Made by a program: the position numbers and the translations under genes. Source: Oleiagrimonas sp963817755 (GTDB taxonomy: Bacteria > Pseudomonadota > Gammaproteobacteria > Xanthomonadales > Rhodanobacteraceae). From it: a stretch of DNA of 64,000 bases. Shown here in pieces: positions 1 through 8,043 of the stretch (its first letter is position 1; each line of letters starts with the position of its first letter). The notes beneath the pieces are model-generated. The model was not told the origin of the DNA. It saw only the letters and a list, made by a program, of their open reading frames with translations, and did not search any database. The stretch is taken from contig CAWFPB010000004.1 in the NCBI GenBank assembly GCA_963817755.1, forward strand, positions 1-64,000. The letters are read 5' to 3'.

Positions 1-339
1 GCGCGCATCCAGCCATCGCCCCAGCAGCATGACACGACCGCGCGCGTGCGGCGCGCGCTGGTGCAGGGCCTGCACGTGGGACGGTTCCATGGTCAGCACC
101 AGGTCGGCCTGGCGCAGCATGGCGTCGTCCACCTGGCGGGCCACGTGGGCGCTGCCGTCCAAGCCGTGGTCGGACAGGACCTGCATGGCGGTGGCGTCCA
201 TCGGCTGGCCGACCAGCGCGGCCAGGCCGGCCGAATGCACCGTGGCACCGGGACGGTCCAGGCGATGGCGCAGCAGGATTTCGGCGGTCGGGCTGCGGCA
301 GATGTTGCCGACGCAGACGATGAGGATGTTGGAAAACAC
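1..339 (-). CDS. Low-molecular-weight protein-tyrosine phosphatase (N-terminal part, gene runs off the window)
   Basis: Removes phosphate from protein tyrosines; in this family the usual substrates are the autokinases (Wzc/Etk) that control capsule and exopolysaccharide export. The visible 113 codons start at a GTG (337-339) with AAGGA about 13 bases upstream. Residues 9-16 read CVGNICRS, the CX5R phosphate-binding loop with nucleophile Cys9 and Arg15, followed by PTAE as in the family. The C-terminal third, with the general-acid DPY motif, lies beyond position 1. The GTG start places the loop near the N-terminus, as expected. The E. coli gfc operon carries a similar gene (etp); gfc-like genes follow here at 2461-8032 on the other strand, so a functional link is inference. 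Confidence 0.9.
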   Translation of the reverse strand, partial: MFSNILIVCVGNICRSPTAEILLRHRLDRPGATVHSAGLAALVGQPMDATAMQVLSDHGLDGSAHVARQVDDAMLRQADLVLTMEPSHVQALHQRAPHARGRVMLLGRWLDAR

Positions 340-504
340 GCGGGGGCGGGGTTCCTTGCCCGTTAAGTCGGGGAATCTAGAGGGTGGGTCGTGGGGGGTC
401 AAGGTGGGGGGGTGTGCGGGCCAAATATGCCTTGGGGGGGGCGATGGAAGGCGCGATGGGGGAATGCCCAGGTGCGATGGCGCGCGGTGGGGGCTGGCCG
501 TGAA

Positions 505-780
505 AACCGGGTCTTGCTGCGTTGCCGGTTCGCGCCTTCCGGCGCTCCTACAGTGAATCCGGGGGCCTTCCTACCCTTTGTAGGAGCGCCGGGAGGCGCG
601 ATGGCGCGCGGTGTGGGCTGGCCGTGAAAACCAGGGCTTGCTGCGTTGCCGGTCGCGCCTTCCGGCGCTCCTACAGTGAATCCGGGGGCCTTCCTACCCT
701 TTGTAGGACGGGGAGGCGTGCCGATGGGACTGGCCGTGGCGCGATGGCGCGCGGTGGGGGCTGGCCGCGACAACCGGAAT
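505..780. repeat. REP cluster (two GTAG-type inverted pairs) in the gap 340-823
   Basis: The gap 340-823 holds no gene. Positions 340-500 are G-rich and show nothing recognisable. From 505 there are two copies of an inverted REP pair. One arm reads towards GCGCTCCTAC (529-551) and its partner starts GTAGGAGCGCC (580-601); each arm is itself a small hairpin of the form GCGCC-GGAA-GGCGC. The second copy follows at about 655-725. Conserved flanks rich in GGCTGGCCGTGAAAACC separate the pairs. The same element recurs through the window and is attributed to the RAYT at 8759-9262. Confidence 0.85.
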
Positions 781-823
781 GCACGCTATGACGTGGCGTT
801 CTGCACGCGGGCCATTCGCTGGC

Positions 824-1525
824 TCAGTCGCCGCAGCTTTTGTTGCAGGACGCCGGAGCAAGGGTGATGGACAGGGCGCGCATGCACTGTTCCAGCCGGC
901 CGGGACGCTCGCGCAGTGCGGCCAGGGCACGCTGCAGGTCGCGCGCGACCGTGGGGCCATAGGCCTGCGCCGCCTTGCCCCACGCCGGCCGCAGTGTCCT
1001 GGGCGGAAGGTCGAGCATGGCCAGATCGATCGCATCACGCGCGTAGGTACTGTCATCGCGCCAACGATCCGCGTTCGCGAGCAGCTTGCTGGCGGCCAGG
1101 TCCGTGCGCGTGAGGGTGCGAACCCCGGCGATGCGGTCGTTGCGGCCCGGGGCATCGAACCGGATACGCCCTTCGTGCACGATCTCGAACTTGATCGGGG
1201 TGGTGTCTGCGATCACGAATGCACGGATGCCGTAGCGGTCGGCCCGGGCCTCGCTCTCGAGGGCGAACGCCTCCTGCCCCGGTCGCGTCACGGGCGCCAG
1301 CGTGCGGGCACCGGCCAACAGGCCGCGCAGCTCCCGGTAGCCTGCCGGGTCGGATACCAGCAGGTCGATGTCCACCGATTCGCGGAATTCGCCTTCGCGC
1401 ATGGCGATGGCCGTGCCGCCCCCGAACCAGCAGGCATGGGCCTGGAGCCGGTCGGCGTCCAGGCTGCGCAGCACGCGTGCGATGCGCTGGTGATGTTCAC
1501 GACGGTAGATCATGCAGGCCCCCAT
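824..1525 (-). CDS. Nucleotidyltransferase of the AbiEii/AbiGii toxin family
   Basis: A 233-residue protein with the nucleotidyltransferase signature of the AbiEii/AbiGii (DUF1814) family. It has GGGTAIA at residues 35-41, then R-x-S-x-D-I-D (about 48-54) with the two metal-binding aspartates, a KFEI segment near residue 115 and the family's C-terminal D-L-A-A-S-K-L-L...RDAIDL motif. Related toxins nucleotidylate tRNA and give abortive phage defence, but many chromosomal relatives have no known target. Starts at 1525 and 1513 are both possible. It overlaps the 3' end of an upstream HTH gene (1497-1978), which fits a regulator-toxin pair transcribed from the promoter near 2005-2032. The reading frame and motifs are intact. 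Toxin activity is inferred from the family. Confidence 0.8.
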   Translation of the reverse strand: MGACMIYRREHHQRIARVLRSLDADRLQAHACWFGGGTAIAMREGEFRESVDIDLLVSDPAGYRELRGLLAGARTLAPVTRPGQEAFALESEARADRYGIRAFVIADTTPIKFEIVHEGRIRFDAPGRNDRIAGVRTLTRTDLAASKLLANADRWRDDSTYARDAIDLAMLDLPPRTLRPAWGKAAQAYGPTVARDLQRALAALRERPGRLEQCMRALSITLAPASCNKSCGD

Positions 1526-1978
1526 AGACGTGTCGCAGCGCGCGCATGAGTGTCATTTCCTCCATGTCCAGACGGGTCCGGATCCAGATGCCGGCCGTTG
1601 CGCTCGTACAGTTCCCAGGCCTCGCGCGGGGTGAGCGTGTCCACGCCCTTGCGAAGCTGCCAGGCCAGGCGCTGGAGGCCCGGGATAGCGGGCCAGATGG
1701 ATCTGCAGGGGCAGCACGTCTTTTCGCGGTGCTTCGTGGTCGGGTGGCGGTGCCTCCTTGCGGCCGCGCAAGTGGCATTCCAGATCCAGCACCCGGGCGG
1801 CCTCCAGCAGGAAACCCAGCTGGACCTGGGGTTCACCGTGTTCCAGCTTGTGCCAGGTATAGCGCGACATGCCTGCGGCCTCCGCCGCGGCCGTCATGCT
1901 GATGCCCAGCGCCTTGCGGCGTGCGCGCAGGGCGCGCCCGAGGACGGTTGCGGTCGGTTGTGGCGTGGGTTTTTTCAT
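1497..1978 (-). pseudogene. XRE-family helix-turn-helix regulator paired with the AbiEii-like gene, broken by two 1-bp insertions
   Basis: Residues about 13-60 form a Cro/C1-type helix-turn-helix (RARRKALGISMTAAAEAAG...SRYTWHKLEHG). The frame then shifts twice. Removing one base from the CCC at 1679-1681 restores YPGLQRLAWQLRKGVDTLTP, and removing one from the GGG at 1574-1576 restores RLDMEEMTLMRALRHVYGGL, ending at 1497. The repaired protein would be 159 residues and would overlap the nucleotidyltransferase start, as expected of an antitoxin or repressor upstream of its toxin. As read, the first frame gives a 141-residue protein with an unrelated tail. Both lesions are in three-base C/G runs, like three others in this window, so sequence error is at least as likely as real decay. 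Confidence 0.75.
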
Positions 1979-2004
1979 GACGCTTGTACCAATGAATGTT
2001 GCTT

Positions 2005-2032
2005 ATCGTAGACAAATTGTACTTTTTGTCAA
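2005..2032 (-). promoter_or_regulatory. Sigma-70 promoter with overlapping operator for the XRE/AbiEii pair
   Basis: On the minus strand TTGACA (2032-2027) and TACGAT (2010-2005) are separated by 16 bp, a good sigma-70 promoter 27 bp upstream of the HTH start codon. The spacer contains an inverted repeat, GACAAA at 2011-2016 and TTTGTC at 2025-2030, which overlaps the -35 box. This is a plausible autorepression operator for the HTH protein. Binding is inferred. Confidence 0.6.
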
Positions 2033-2045
2033 TTCTGGGCAAGTG

Positions 2046-2295
2046 TGGCCGGACGCCTTCCTACCCTTTGTAGGAGCGCCGGGAGGCGCGATGGCGCGCG
2101 GTGTGGGCTGGCCGCGAAGACCGGGGCTTGCTGCGTTGCCGGTTCGCGCCTTCCGGCGCTCCTACAGTGAATCCGGGGGCCTTCCTACCCTTTGTAGGAG
2201 CGCCGGGAGGCGCGATGGCGCGCGGTGTGGGCTGGCCGCGAAGACCGGAACTAACCGCGTCACCGGTCGCGGCTTCCACCGCTCCCACAAGAATC
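2046..2295. repeat. REP cluster between the XRE gene and the gfc locus
   Basis: This fills most of the gap 1979-2460. It contains a single GTAG arm (about 2070-2092), a complete inverted pair (about 2140-2215) and a final partial copy that switches to the CGGCTTCCACCGCTCCCAC form near 2265-2289. The flanking GGCTGGCCGCGAAGACCGG blocks match those of the other clusters. I see no gene here. Confidence 0.8.
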
Positions 2296-2308
2296 CCCCG
2301 GCCTACCG

Positions 2309-2372
2309 CATGAATCCCGAATCCCGAATTCCGGGTCCCGGATCCCGAGCCCCGAGTCCCGCCCCCCGGTTG
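2309..2372. repeat. Degenerate GAATCCCGA/GAGTCCCG short tandem repeats
   Basis: Seven or so imperfect 7-9 bp units of the form GAATCCCGA, GGATCCCGA and GAGTCCCG run in succession just after the REP cluster. A similar tract on the opposite strand lies at 21267-21402. No coding or regulatory role is visible. Confidence 0.65.
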
Positions 2373-2420
2373 CCTGCGCCCACCCCTTAGTGCGATCCTC
2401 AGGGCCTTGTTTTCGCATGG

Positions 2421-2460
2421 GTCCGCACGGTTGCGGATTCCGTTCCCTGGAGGGAAGCGC
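2421..2460 (+). promoter_or_regulatory. Conserved 5' leader with small hairpin, copy 1
   Basis: The block GTCCGCACGGTTGCGGATTC followed by CGTTCCCTGGAGGGAA precedes the first small exported-protein gene and recurs almost unchanged at 2899-2935 before its paralogue. CCGCA (2423-2427) and TGCGG (2432-2436) form a 5-bp stem. CTGGAGGG supplies the ribosome binding site. Conservation of the leader together with the gene suggests duplication of a regulated unit, perhaps with post-transcriptional control; that role is inference. Confidence 0.45.
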
Positions 2461-2754
2461 ATGAAACTGAAGGCAGTGACCGCCACGATCCTTTCGCTGT
2501 GCCTGTTGGCGTCCTCGTCCGCGGTGTTCGCAGCGCATGCCGCGGCGGCGGCAGACGCGCATGCGGCTGCGCAGACGCAGCCGGTGGCGCAGCCCAAGCC
2601 GGCCGGCACCAGCGGCGCGCACGACCTGGCCAAGAAGCACCGCAACCAGAAGGTGGTGCTGTGGGTGGCCGGCGTGGCGCTGGCCGCGGTGATCATCGGC
2701 ACCAGCGGCAGCGGCAAGTCCAGCAGCGGTACCACCGGTTCCACCGCACCCTGA
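2461..2754 (+). CDS. Small exported GfcA/YjbE-like protein, copy 1
   Basis: A 97-residue protein with a signal peptide (MKLKAVTATILSLCLLASSS, cleavage near AFA at about residue 24), an Ala/Gln-rich linker, a basic patch (HDLAKKHRNQK), a hydrophobic segment at about residues 63-78 (VVLWVAGVALAAVIIGT) and a Ser/Gly/Thr-rich tail ending GSTAP. The ATG at 2461 is chosen for its strong GGAGGG site; an in-frame upstream ATG would destroy the signal peptide. Position before wza-gfcB-gfcC-gfcD, small size and Ser/Thr/Gly tail match GfcA/YjbE of the E. coli gfc and yjbEFGH operons, whose biochemical role is unknown. A paralogue follows at 2942. Assignment rests on context and composition, not on sequence identity. 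Confidence 0.7.
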   Translation: MKLKAVTATILSLCLLASSSAVFAAHAAAAADAHAAAQTQPVAQPKPAGTSGAHDLAKKHRNQKVVLWVAGVALAAVIIGTSGSGKSSSGTTGSTAP

Positions 2755-2898
2755 CCTGCCGGGCCGTATCGACGGCCTGCCCCGTATGTTGTTTTTTGCG
2801 CCGTTCTGCAGGCCCGCTGGCCCGCGGAACGGCTTGCCGTGGCGCTTGCGTGGCGCGCGCGGTTGGTGCCATCCTTGACCGGGTGCATTCATACGGGG

Positions 2899-2940
2899 GT
2901 CCGCAAGGTTGCGGAATCCGTTCCCTGGAGGGGAAATCAT
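2899..2940 (+). promoter_or_regulatory. Conserved 5' leader with small hairpin, copy 2
   Basis: This is the second copy of the leader found at 2421-2460: CCGCA (2901-2905), AGGT loop, TGCGG (2910-2914), then TTCCCTGGAGGGGAA as ribosome binding region. It differs from copy 1 at only a few positions, although the preceding 140 bp do not resemble the sequence before copy 1. Confidence 0.45.
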
Positions 2941-2941
2941 C

Positions 2942-3256
2942 ATGAAACTCAAGGCACTGGCCGCCACCTTCCTGTCGCTGAGCCTGCTCGCTTCGTCGTC
3001 CGCGGCGTTCGCGGCCACCAGCGCTGCCGCTGCTGCAGGTTCGAGCAAGCCGGCACAACAGACCAACGTGTCCGACAAGGACAAGATGGAAGTTTCCCAG
3101 CCACAGCCGGCCGGCACCGCCGGCGCGCACGACATTGCCAAGCAGCGCCGGCACCGTACCGTGCTGCTGTGGATCGGCGGCATTGCCGTGCTGGTCGCGG
3201 TCGTCGCCGCCAGCAATTCGTCCAGCAGCGGCACGACGGGTTCGACGGCGCCCTGA
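2942..3256 (+). CDS. Small exported GfcA/YjbE-like protein, copy 2
   Basis: A 104-residue paralogue of the gene at 2461. It has a signal peptide (MKLKALAATFLSLSLLASSS, cleavage after AFA near residue 24), an Ala/Ser linker, a short acidic and polar stretch (SDKDKMEVS) absent from copy 1, then the shared PQPAGTAGAHDIAKQ segment, a hydrophobic helix (VLLWIGGIAVLVAVVA) and the same SSGTTGSTAP end. ATG 2942 follows a GGAGGGG site. The signal peptide, hydrophobic helix and tail are conserved while the linker has diverged, which argues for an envelope protein with a loosely constrained middle. It sits directly before the wza-like gene, from which it is separated by two strong hairpins. Confidence 0.7.
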   Translation: MKLKALAATFLSLSLLASSSAAFAATSAAAAAGSSKPAQQTNVSDKDKMEVSQPQPAGTAGAHDIAKQRRHRTVLLWIGGIAVLVAVVAASNSSSSGTTGSTAP

Positions 3257-3266
3257 CACGCATGAC

Positions 3267-3287
3267 CCGGCCCCGCCCGGGGCCGGC
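3267..3287 (+). terminator. GC-rich hairpin after the second GfcA-like gene
   Basis: CCGGCCCC (3267-3274) and GGGGCCGG (3279-3286) form an 8-bp perfect stem with a GCCC loop, followed by CTGTTTC. It lies 10 bp after the stop codon. It could terminate or stabilise the transcript of the small genes; the T-run is weak. Confidence 0.5.
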
Positions 3288-3300
3288 TGTTTCAGCCAAG

Positions 3301-3343
3301 CGCCCGTCATCGCAGACCCATGCGATGACGGGCGTTTCGATTT
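3301..3343 (+). terminator. Strong hairpin in front of the wza-like gene (terminator or attenuator)
   Basis: CGCCCGTCATCGC (3301-3313) and GCGATGACGGGCG (3322-3334) form a perfect 13-bp stem with an 8-base loop, followed by TTTCGATTT. It ends 27 bp before the start codon of the secretion operon. As a factor-independent terminator it would partly separate the abundant small-protein mRNA from the downstream genes; attenuation control is inference. Confidence 0.65.
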
Positions 3344-3361
3344 ACGCAAGGGGAAGGAATC

Positions 3362-4465
3362 TTGAAGTACATCGCTAAGTGGGTCGCGCTGGCGGCATTG
3401 GGCGCGAGCCTGGGCGGCTGTTTCCTGGCGCCTGGCCAGCACATGGACACGCGCGCCCTGGAAGACAGCTCCTCGGCCTCGGCCGGCCGCATCGAGCTGG
3501 TGCCGATCACGCCCAAGCTGATCGCGCAGGAAGACGCCAACCGCCCCGATGACGCCATTCCCCCTGCCCTGCTCCACTTCAAGCCCGCCGAATACACCAT
3601 CGGCGCCGGCGACCAGCTGTACATCACCGTCTGGGACCATCCGGAGCTGACCGCCCCGTCCGGCCCGCAGCAGCAGATCTACGCCAACGGCCGCCTGGTG
3701 CGCCCGGACGGCACGCTGTTCTACCCCTACGTGGGCCAGATCCACGCCGCCGGCATGACCCTGGAGCAGCTGCGCGAGCGCATCGCCTCCAAGCTGGCCA
3801 AGTACATCGAAAAGCCGCAGGTGGACATCAGCATCATCCAGTACGCCAGCCAGAAGGTGTGGCTGAACGGCGCCTTCCTGCATCCGGGCTCGCAGCCGAT
3901 CACGGTGACCCCGCTGACCCTGGGCCAGGCCCTGGGCACCGCCAAGGTGGACCCGGCCAACGCGGACCTGTCGCACCTGGTGCTGCGTCGCGACGGCCAC
4001 GACTACACGCTGGACCTGTACGCCCTGCAGCACGGCCTGTACGGCCCGGCCGACATCGACCTGAAGGCGGGCGATCACATCTACCTGGGCTACAACGACC
4101 GCCAGCAGGTGTACGTGATGGGCGAGGTGGGCCGCCCGCAGGCGCTGACCTTCCGCACCGCACGCATGAGCCTGTCCAAGGCGCTGGGCGAGACCGGTGG
4201 CCTGAACCAGACCACCTCCAGGGGCAAGTCGATCTACGTGATCCGCGGCGTGAAGAAGCTGGAGGACACCCCGTCGATGGTGTTCCAGCTGGATGCCAAG
4301 TCGCCGGCGGCGTTTGCCCTGGCCGACAACTTCCAGCTGCACCCGGGCGACATCGTGTTCGTGGGCGCGGCCGGCATCACCCGCTGGAACCGCTTCGTGA
4401 GCCAGATGCTGCCGCTGTCGGTCCTGCTCAATTCCACCACCAGTGCCAACAAGAACCTGCAGTAA
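3362..4465 (+). CDS. Wza/GfcE-type outer-membrane polysaccharide export lipoprotein
   Basis: A 367-residue lipoprotein: basic N-terminus, hydrophobic helix and lipobox LGGC with Cys20. Residues about 72-165 form the polysaccharide-export (PES) domain (YTIGAGDQLYITVWDHPELT...RPDGTLFYPYVGQI), followed by two SLBB-type repeats (about 168-245 and 250-335) and a C-terminal stretch in the position of the membrane-spanning helix of Wza. Such proteins form the octameric outer-membrane channel for capsule or exopolysaccharide. Translation starts at TTG (3362-3364) after AAGGGGAAGGAA; no ATG or GTG fits. It is the first gene of a tightly spaced run with gfcB, gfcC and gfcD. No Wzc kinase or polymerase is in the window, so the polysaccharide itself is unknown. 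Confidence 0.9.
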   Translation: MKYIAKWVALAALGASLGGCFLAPGQHMDTRALEDSSSASAGRIELVPITPKLIAQEDANRPDDAIPPALLHFKPAEYTIGAGDQLYITVWDHPELTAPSGPQQQIYANGRLVRPDGTLFYPYVGQIHAAGMTLEQLRERIASKLAKYIEKPQVDISIIQYASQKVWLNGAFLHPGSQPITVTPLTLGQALGTAKVDPANADLSHLVLRRDGHDYTLDLYALQHGLYGPADIDLKAGDHIYLGYNDRQQVYVMGEVGRPQALTFRTARMSLSKALGETGGLNQTTSRGKSIYVIRGVKKLEDTPSMVFQLDAKSPAAFALADNFQLHPGDIVFVGAAGITRWNRFVSQMLPLSVLLNSTTSANKNLQ

Positions 4466-4484
4466 CGTGCCGGGAGGTCCGGCC

Positions 4485-5132
4485 ATGCGCGTCCTGATCG
4501 CCGCCGCCCTGGCCGCCCTGCTGGCCGGCTGCAGCGGCGTGTACGCCGACAGCGCGCAGGCGGTCAAGCAGGCCGTGATGGGCCCGCCGTCGCTGCATTT
4601 CACGGCCAAGGAAGTGTACGCGCGGCCCTACTACCAGCTGCGCCTGGACTGGCGCGAAGGCCCGGAGCTGCTGGTGATGGGCCACGTCGAGCACGGCCGC
4701 ACGCTGTGGTACGACGGCGGTGATCATTTGTTCGTGCTGCGCCACGGCCTGGTGGTGAAGACCGCGCACGTGGTGTCCAACCTGGACGCCACCGCCCTGC
4801 CCGCCGACGACCCGTTCCGCACGGGCCTGGAGCACTTGGCCGGGCCGGTGGACCTGATCCGCCACGTGGACCTGTCGCCGGGCTACCGCTACGGCGTGAC
4901 GCTGCACGTGCACCTGGCGCCGGCCGGGCACACCACGCTGACCATCCTGGGCAAGGTGCACACCGTGCGCATCGTCGAGGAGACGGTGCGCGCGCCGTCG
5001 ATCGATTTTGTGGCGCACAACCGCTACTGGGTGGATGCCGCCGGGGTGGTGTGGAAGTCGCGCCAGACCCTGCCGGACGGCCCCACCCTGACCCTGACCG
5101 CGCTGCGGCCCTACGGCGAGGCCTCGCCATGA
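4485..5132 (+). CDS. GfcB/YjbF-family lipoprotein
   Basis: A 215-residue lipoprotein of the YjbF/GfcB family, an outer-membrane component of a polysaccharide secretion system with no known enzymatic activity. The signal ends in the lipobox LAGC (Cys16). The rest is beta-rich with family-like segments such as LRLDWREGPELLVMGHVEHG and the terminal FVAHNRYWVDAAGVVWKSRQ. Start 4485 has a GGGAGG ribosome site and lies 19 bp after the preceding stop. Its own stop overlaps the next start (ATGA at 5129-5132), so expression with gfcC is probably coupled. Confidence 0.88.
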   Translation: MRVLIAAALAALLAGCSGVYADSAQAVKQAVMGPPSLHFTAKEVYARPYYQLRLDWREGPELLVMGHVEHGRTLWYDGGDHLFVLRHGLVVKTAHVVSNLDATALPADDPFRTGLEHLAGPVDLIRHVDLSPGYRYGVTLHVHLAPAGHTTLTILGKVHTVRIVEETVRAPSIDFVAHNRYWVDAAGVVWKSRQTLPDGPTLTLTALRPYGEASP

Positions 5133-5911
5133 CGCGCGCGCGCCTTGCCCTGCTGCTGGGCCTGCTGCTGCCGGCCATCGCCATGGCCGCACCGGCCAAG
5201 CTGCACGTGACCGTGCGCGGCGCGGTGACCCATGCCGGCACCGTGGCCGTGCCCGCCGGCACCCGCCTGGCCGACATTGCCCTGGCCGTGGGCGTGCGCG
5301 CGGACGCCTACCCGCTGGGCGCGGACTGGCAGGTGCCCGCGCGTGTACCGAAGCAGCGCGCGCTGAAGGCCGGGCTGGTGTTCGACCTGCGCGTGCTGGC
5401 CGATGCCGCGCGCCTGCGCGGCGACACCGCCCTGCACGCCCTGGCTGCGCGTTGGCTCACGCGACTGACCGCCATGCCGGTGACCGGGCGCCGCCCCGGC
5501 CTGGTGCTGGACCCGCGCCGGCTGGAGCTGGCGCACGTGAACCCGCTGGTGGCCGACGGCGCCACGCTGCGCTACCCCACGCGCCCGCATAAAGTGCGCG
5601 TGGTCGGCGCCGTGCATGCGCCGTGCACGCGCGCCTTCGTGGCGATGCAAGCCGCCGTCGATTACGCGACCGCATGCTCGCACGCGACCGGCGCCAGCCC
5701 CGATTGGCTGTACGTGATCGAGCCGGACGGGCACGTCACGCGCCGCGGCATCGGGCCGTGGAACCGGCAGGCGCCGACCCCCGTCGCCCCGGGCGCAGTG
5801 CTGTTCGTGCCGCTGGACACCGATGTGCTGAAGATCCTGCGCGATGCGCACTTCAACGCCGACATGGCGCGCTTTTTGGCCACCCAGCCACTGCCGGGGG
5901 ACGGCGCATGA
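5129..5911 (+). CDS. GfcC/YjbG-family capsule-associated periplasmic protein
   Basis: A 260-residue protein with a cleavable signal peptide (hydrophobic helix ending AMA at residues 18-20). It has the two-lobed beta-grasp type organisation of GfcC: an N-terminal SLBB-like part (HVTVRGAVTHAGTVAVPAGT) and a C-terminal part with VVGAVHAPCTRAF and PVAPGAVLFVPLDT, plus a final helix. GfcC of E. coli O127 is periplasmic and required for group 4 capsule; the exact step is unresolved. The start overlaps the gfcB stop and the stop overlaps the gfcD start (ATGA at 5908-5911), so the three genes form one translationally coupled block. Confidence 0.85.
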   Translation: MTRARLALLLGLLLPAIAMAAPAKLHVTVRGAVTHAGTVAVPAGTRLADIALAVGVRADAYPLGADWQVPARVPKQRALKAGLVFDLRVLADAARLRGDTALHALAARWLTRLTAMPVTGRRPGLVLDPRRLELAHVNPLVADGATLRYPTRPHKVRVVGAVHAPCTRAFVAMQAAVDYATACSHATGASPDWLYVIEPDGHVTRRGIGPWNRQAPTPVAPGAVLFVPLDTDVLKILRDAHFNADMARFLATQPLPGDGA

Positions 5912-8032
5912 GGCGTCACGCCCTGACCCTGGCCGTGCTCGCGGCGCTGGCCGTGGCCGCCGCGCCGGCGCATGCCGACGGCGGCGACAGCAGCCAGGTC
6001 ACCTGGTACAGCCAGGGCGACAGCGGCAGCGTGGGCTTGCTGCAGATGCCCACCGCGCGCATGGAGCCGGCCGGCACCTTCGCCTTCACCGCCAGCCGCG
6101 TGGCGCCGTACACGCGCTACGGGTTCTCCATGCAACCGGAGGACTGGCTGGAGCTGTCGTTCCGCTACACCGCCATTTCCAACGTGCGCTACGGCGCGGC
6201 CTACTTCGCCGGCAACCAGACCTACAAGGACAAGGCCGTCGACACCAAGGTGCGCCTGTGGCGCGAGAACCGCTGGCGCCCGGCGGTGTCGGTGGGCCTG
6301 CGCGACATCGGCGGCACCGGCCTGTTCTCCGGTGAGTACGTGGTGGCCAGCAAGCGCTGGTACGACTTCGACTTCACCCTGGGCCTGGGCTGGGGCTACG
6401 TGGGCGCGCGCGGCGACCTGCCCAATCCGCTGGGCTGGCTGGACAATCGTTTCAACACGCGGCCCGGCGCCCAATACCGGCGCGGGCCAGCTCAACGCCC
6501 GGGAGTTCTTCCGCGGACGTACGGCGCTGTTCGGCGGCGTGTCCTGGAACACGCCGTGGGCGCCGCTGCAGGTGAAGCTGGAATACGACGGCAACGACTA
6601 CCGCCACGAGCCGTTCCACCATCGCTTCCGCGTGCACTCGCCGTTCAACCTGGGGCTGGTCTACCACGCCAGCTCGATGCTGGATCTGGCCGTGGGGGTC
6701 GAGCGCGGCCACACCGCGATGCTGTCGCTGACCCTGCACACCGACCTGGCGGCCGCCCATGGCCCGGAAAAGGTGATGGACCCGCCGCCGGAGACCGACG
6801 CCCCGGCGCCGCCCGCCGCGCCGCACCAGGCCGACTGGGCGGCGATCAGCCAGCGCCTGCGCAGCAACGCCGGCATCGACGTGTCGCGCGTGGAACGGCG
6901 CGGCGATGAGGTCATCGTCACCGGCCAGCAGCGCAACTTCTTCTACCCGCCCAAGGGCGTGGGCCGCGCCACGCGCATCCTCGACCACGCGCTGACGCCG
7001 GATATCGACTGGATCACCGTGCGCAGCACCAAGCACGGCATGCCGATCGTCGACACCAGCGTGCACCGGCCGCGCTTTGATGCGCTGCTGCACGGCGACA
7101 TTGACGACACCGCCATGCGCCGCAGCGTGGAGCTGGATCCGCCGATCCGGCGCGACGACACCACCACGCTGTACCGGCGCGATCCGAAGCGCTACCACGG
7201 CGGCTTCGGCATCGGCTACCAGCAGATCCTGGGCGGACCCAACGCGTTCATCCTGTACCAGCTGGATGCCAACTACGACGCCGAATACCGCCTGGCGCAC
7301 CACTGGTGGGCCAGCACGCACGTGAACGTGAACCTGTTCAACAACTACAGCGGCTTTACCTACACCGCCCCGTCCAACCTGCCGCGCGTGCGCACCTACC
7401 AGCGCGAGTACGTGACCACCTCGCGCGCCAACCTGACCGACCTGCAGCTCAACGGCGCCTGGCGCCTGGCGCCGGACTGGTACGGCATGGTGTATGCGGG
7501 ATACCTGGAGAGCATGTACGGCGGCGCCGGCGGCGAAGTGCTGTACCGCCCGTTCGGCGCACGCTGGGCGCTGGGCGCGGACGCCAACTGGGTGCGCCAG
7601 CGCGGCTTCGCGCAGCACCTGGGTTTCCGGTCCTACCAGGTGGCCACCGGCCACGTGACCGCCTACGTGGACACCGGCATCGAGCACGTGCTGGCCAAGG
7701 TGAGCTTCGGCCGGTATCTGGCCGGCGACTGGGGCAGCACCATCGATTTGTCGCGGGTGTTCCGCAACGGCGTGAAGATGGGCGCGTATGCCACGTTCAC
7801 CAACGTGTCGCGCCAGCAGTTCGGCGAGGGTGGCTTCGACAAGGGCATCTACGTGACCGTGCCCTTCGACCTGCTCCTGCCGCGCTCGTCCCCGCACAGC
7901 GGCCGCTTCCTGTGGGAACCCCTCACCCGCGACGGCGGCGCCCCCCTGCACCGGCGCTACAACCTGTACGACCTGACCCGCGACCGCGATTCGCGGCTGT
8001 TCTACGACAATTTCGACACCCTGACCCAATAA
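5908..8032 (+). CDS. GfcD/YjbH-family outer-membrane protein, frameshifted near 6471
   Basis: YjbH/GfcD proteins are about 700-residue outer-membrane proteins of the same secretion system, thought to form paired beta-barrels. The N-terminal signal peptide (cleavage after AHA, residue 23) and YSQGDSGSVGLLQMPTARME are in the first frame. After RPGAQ the homologous sequence (NTGAGQLNAREFFRGRTALF) continues in the +1 frame to the stop at 8032. Deleting one C from CCC at 6470-6472 joins them into 707 residues, the normal family length. The rest is rich in aromatic, alternating barrel strands (GFGIGYQQILGGPNAFILYQ) and ends with RLFYDNFDTL. Either a sequencing error or a recent inactivation; the intact downstream frame favours error. 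Confidence 0.85.
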
Positions 8033-8043
8033 GCCCGGAACCT

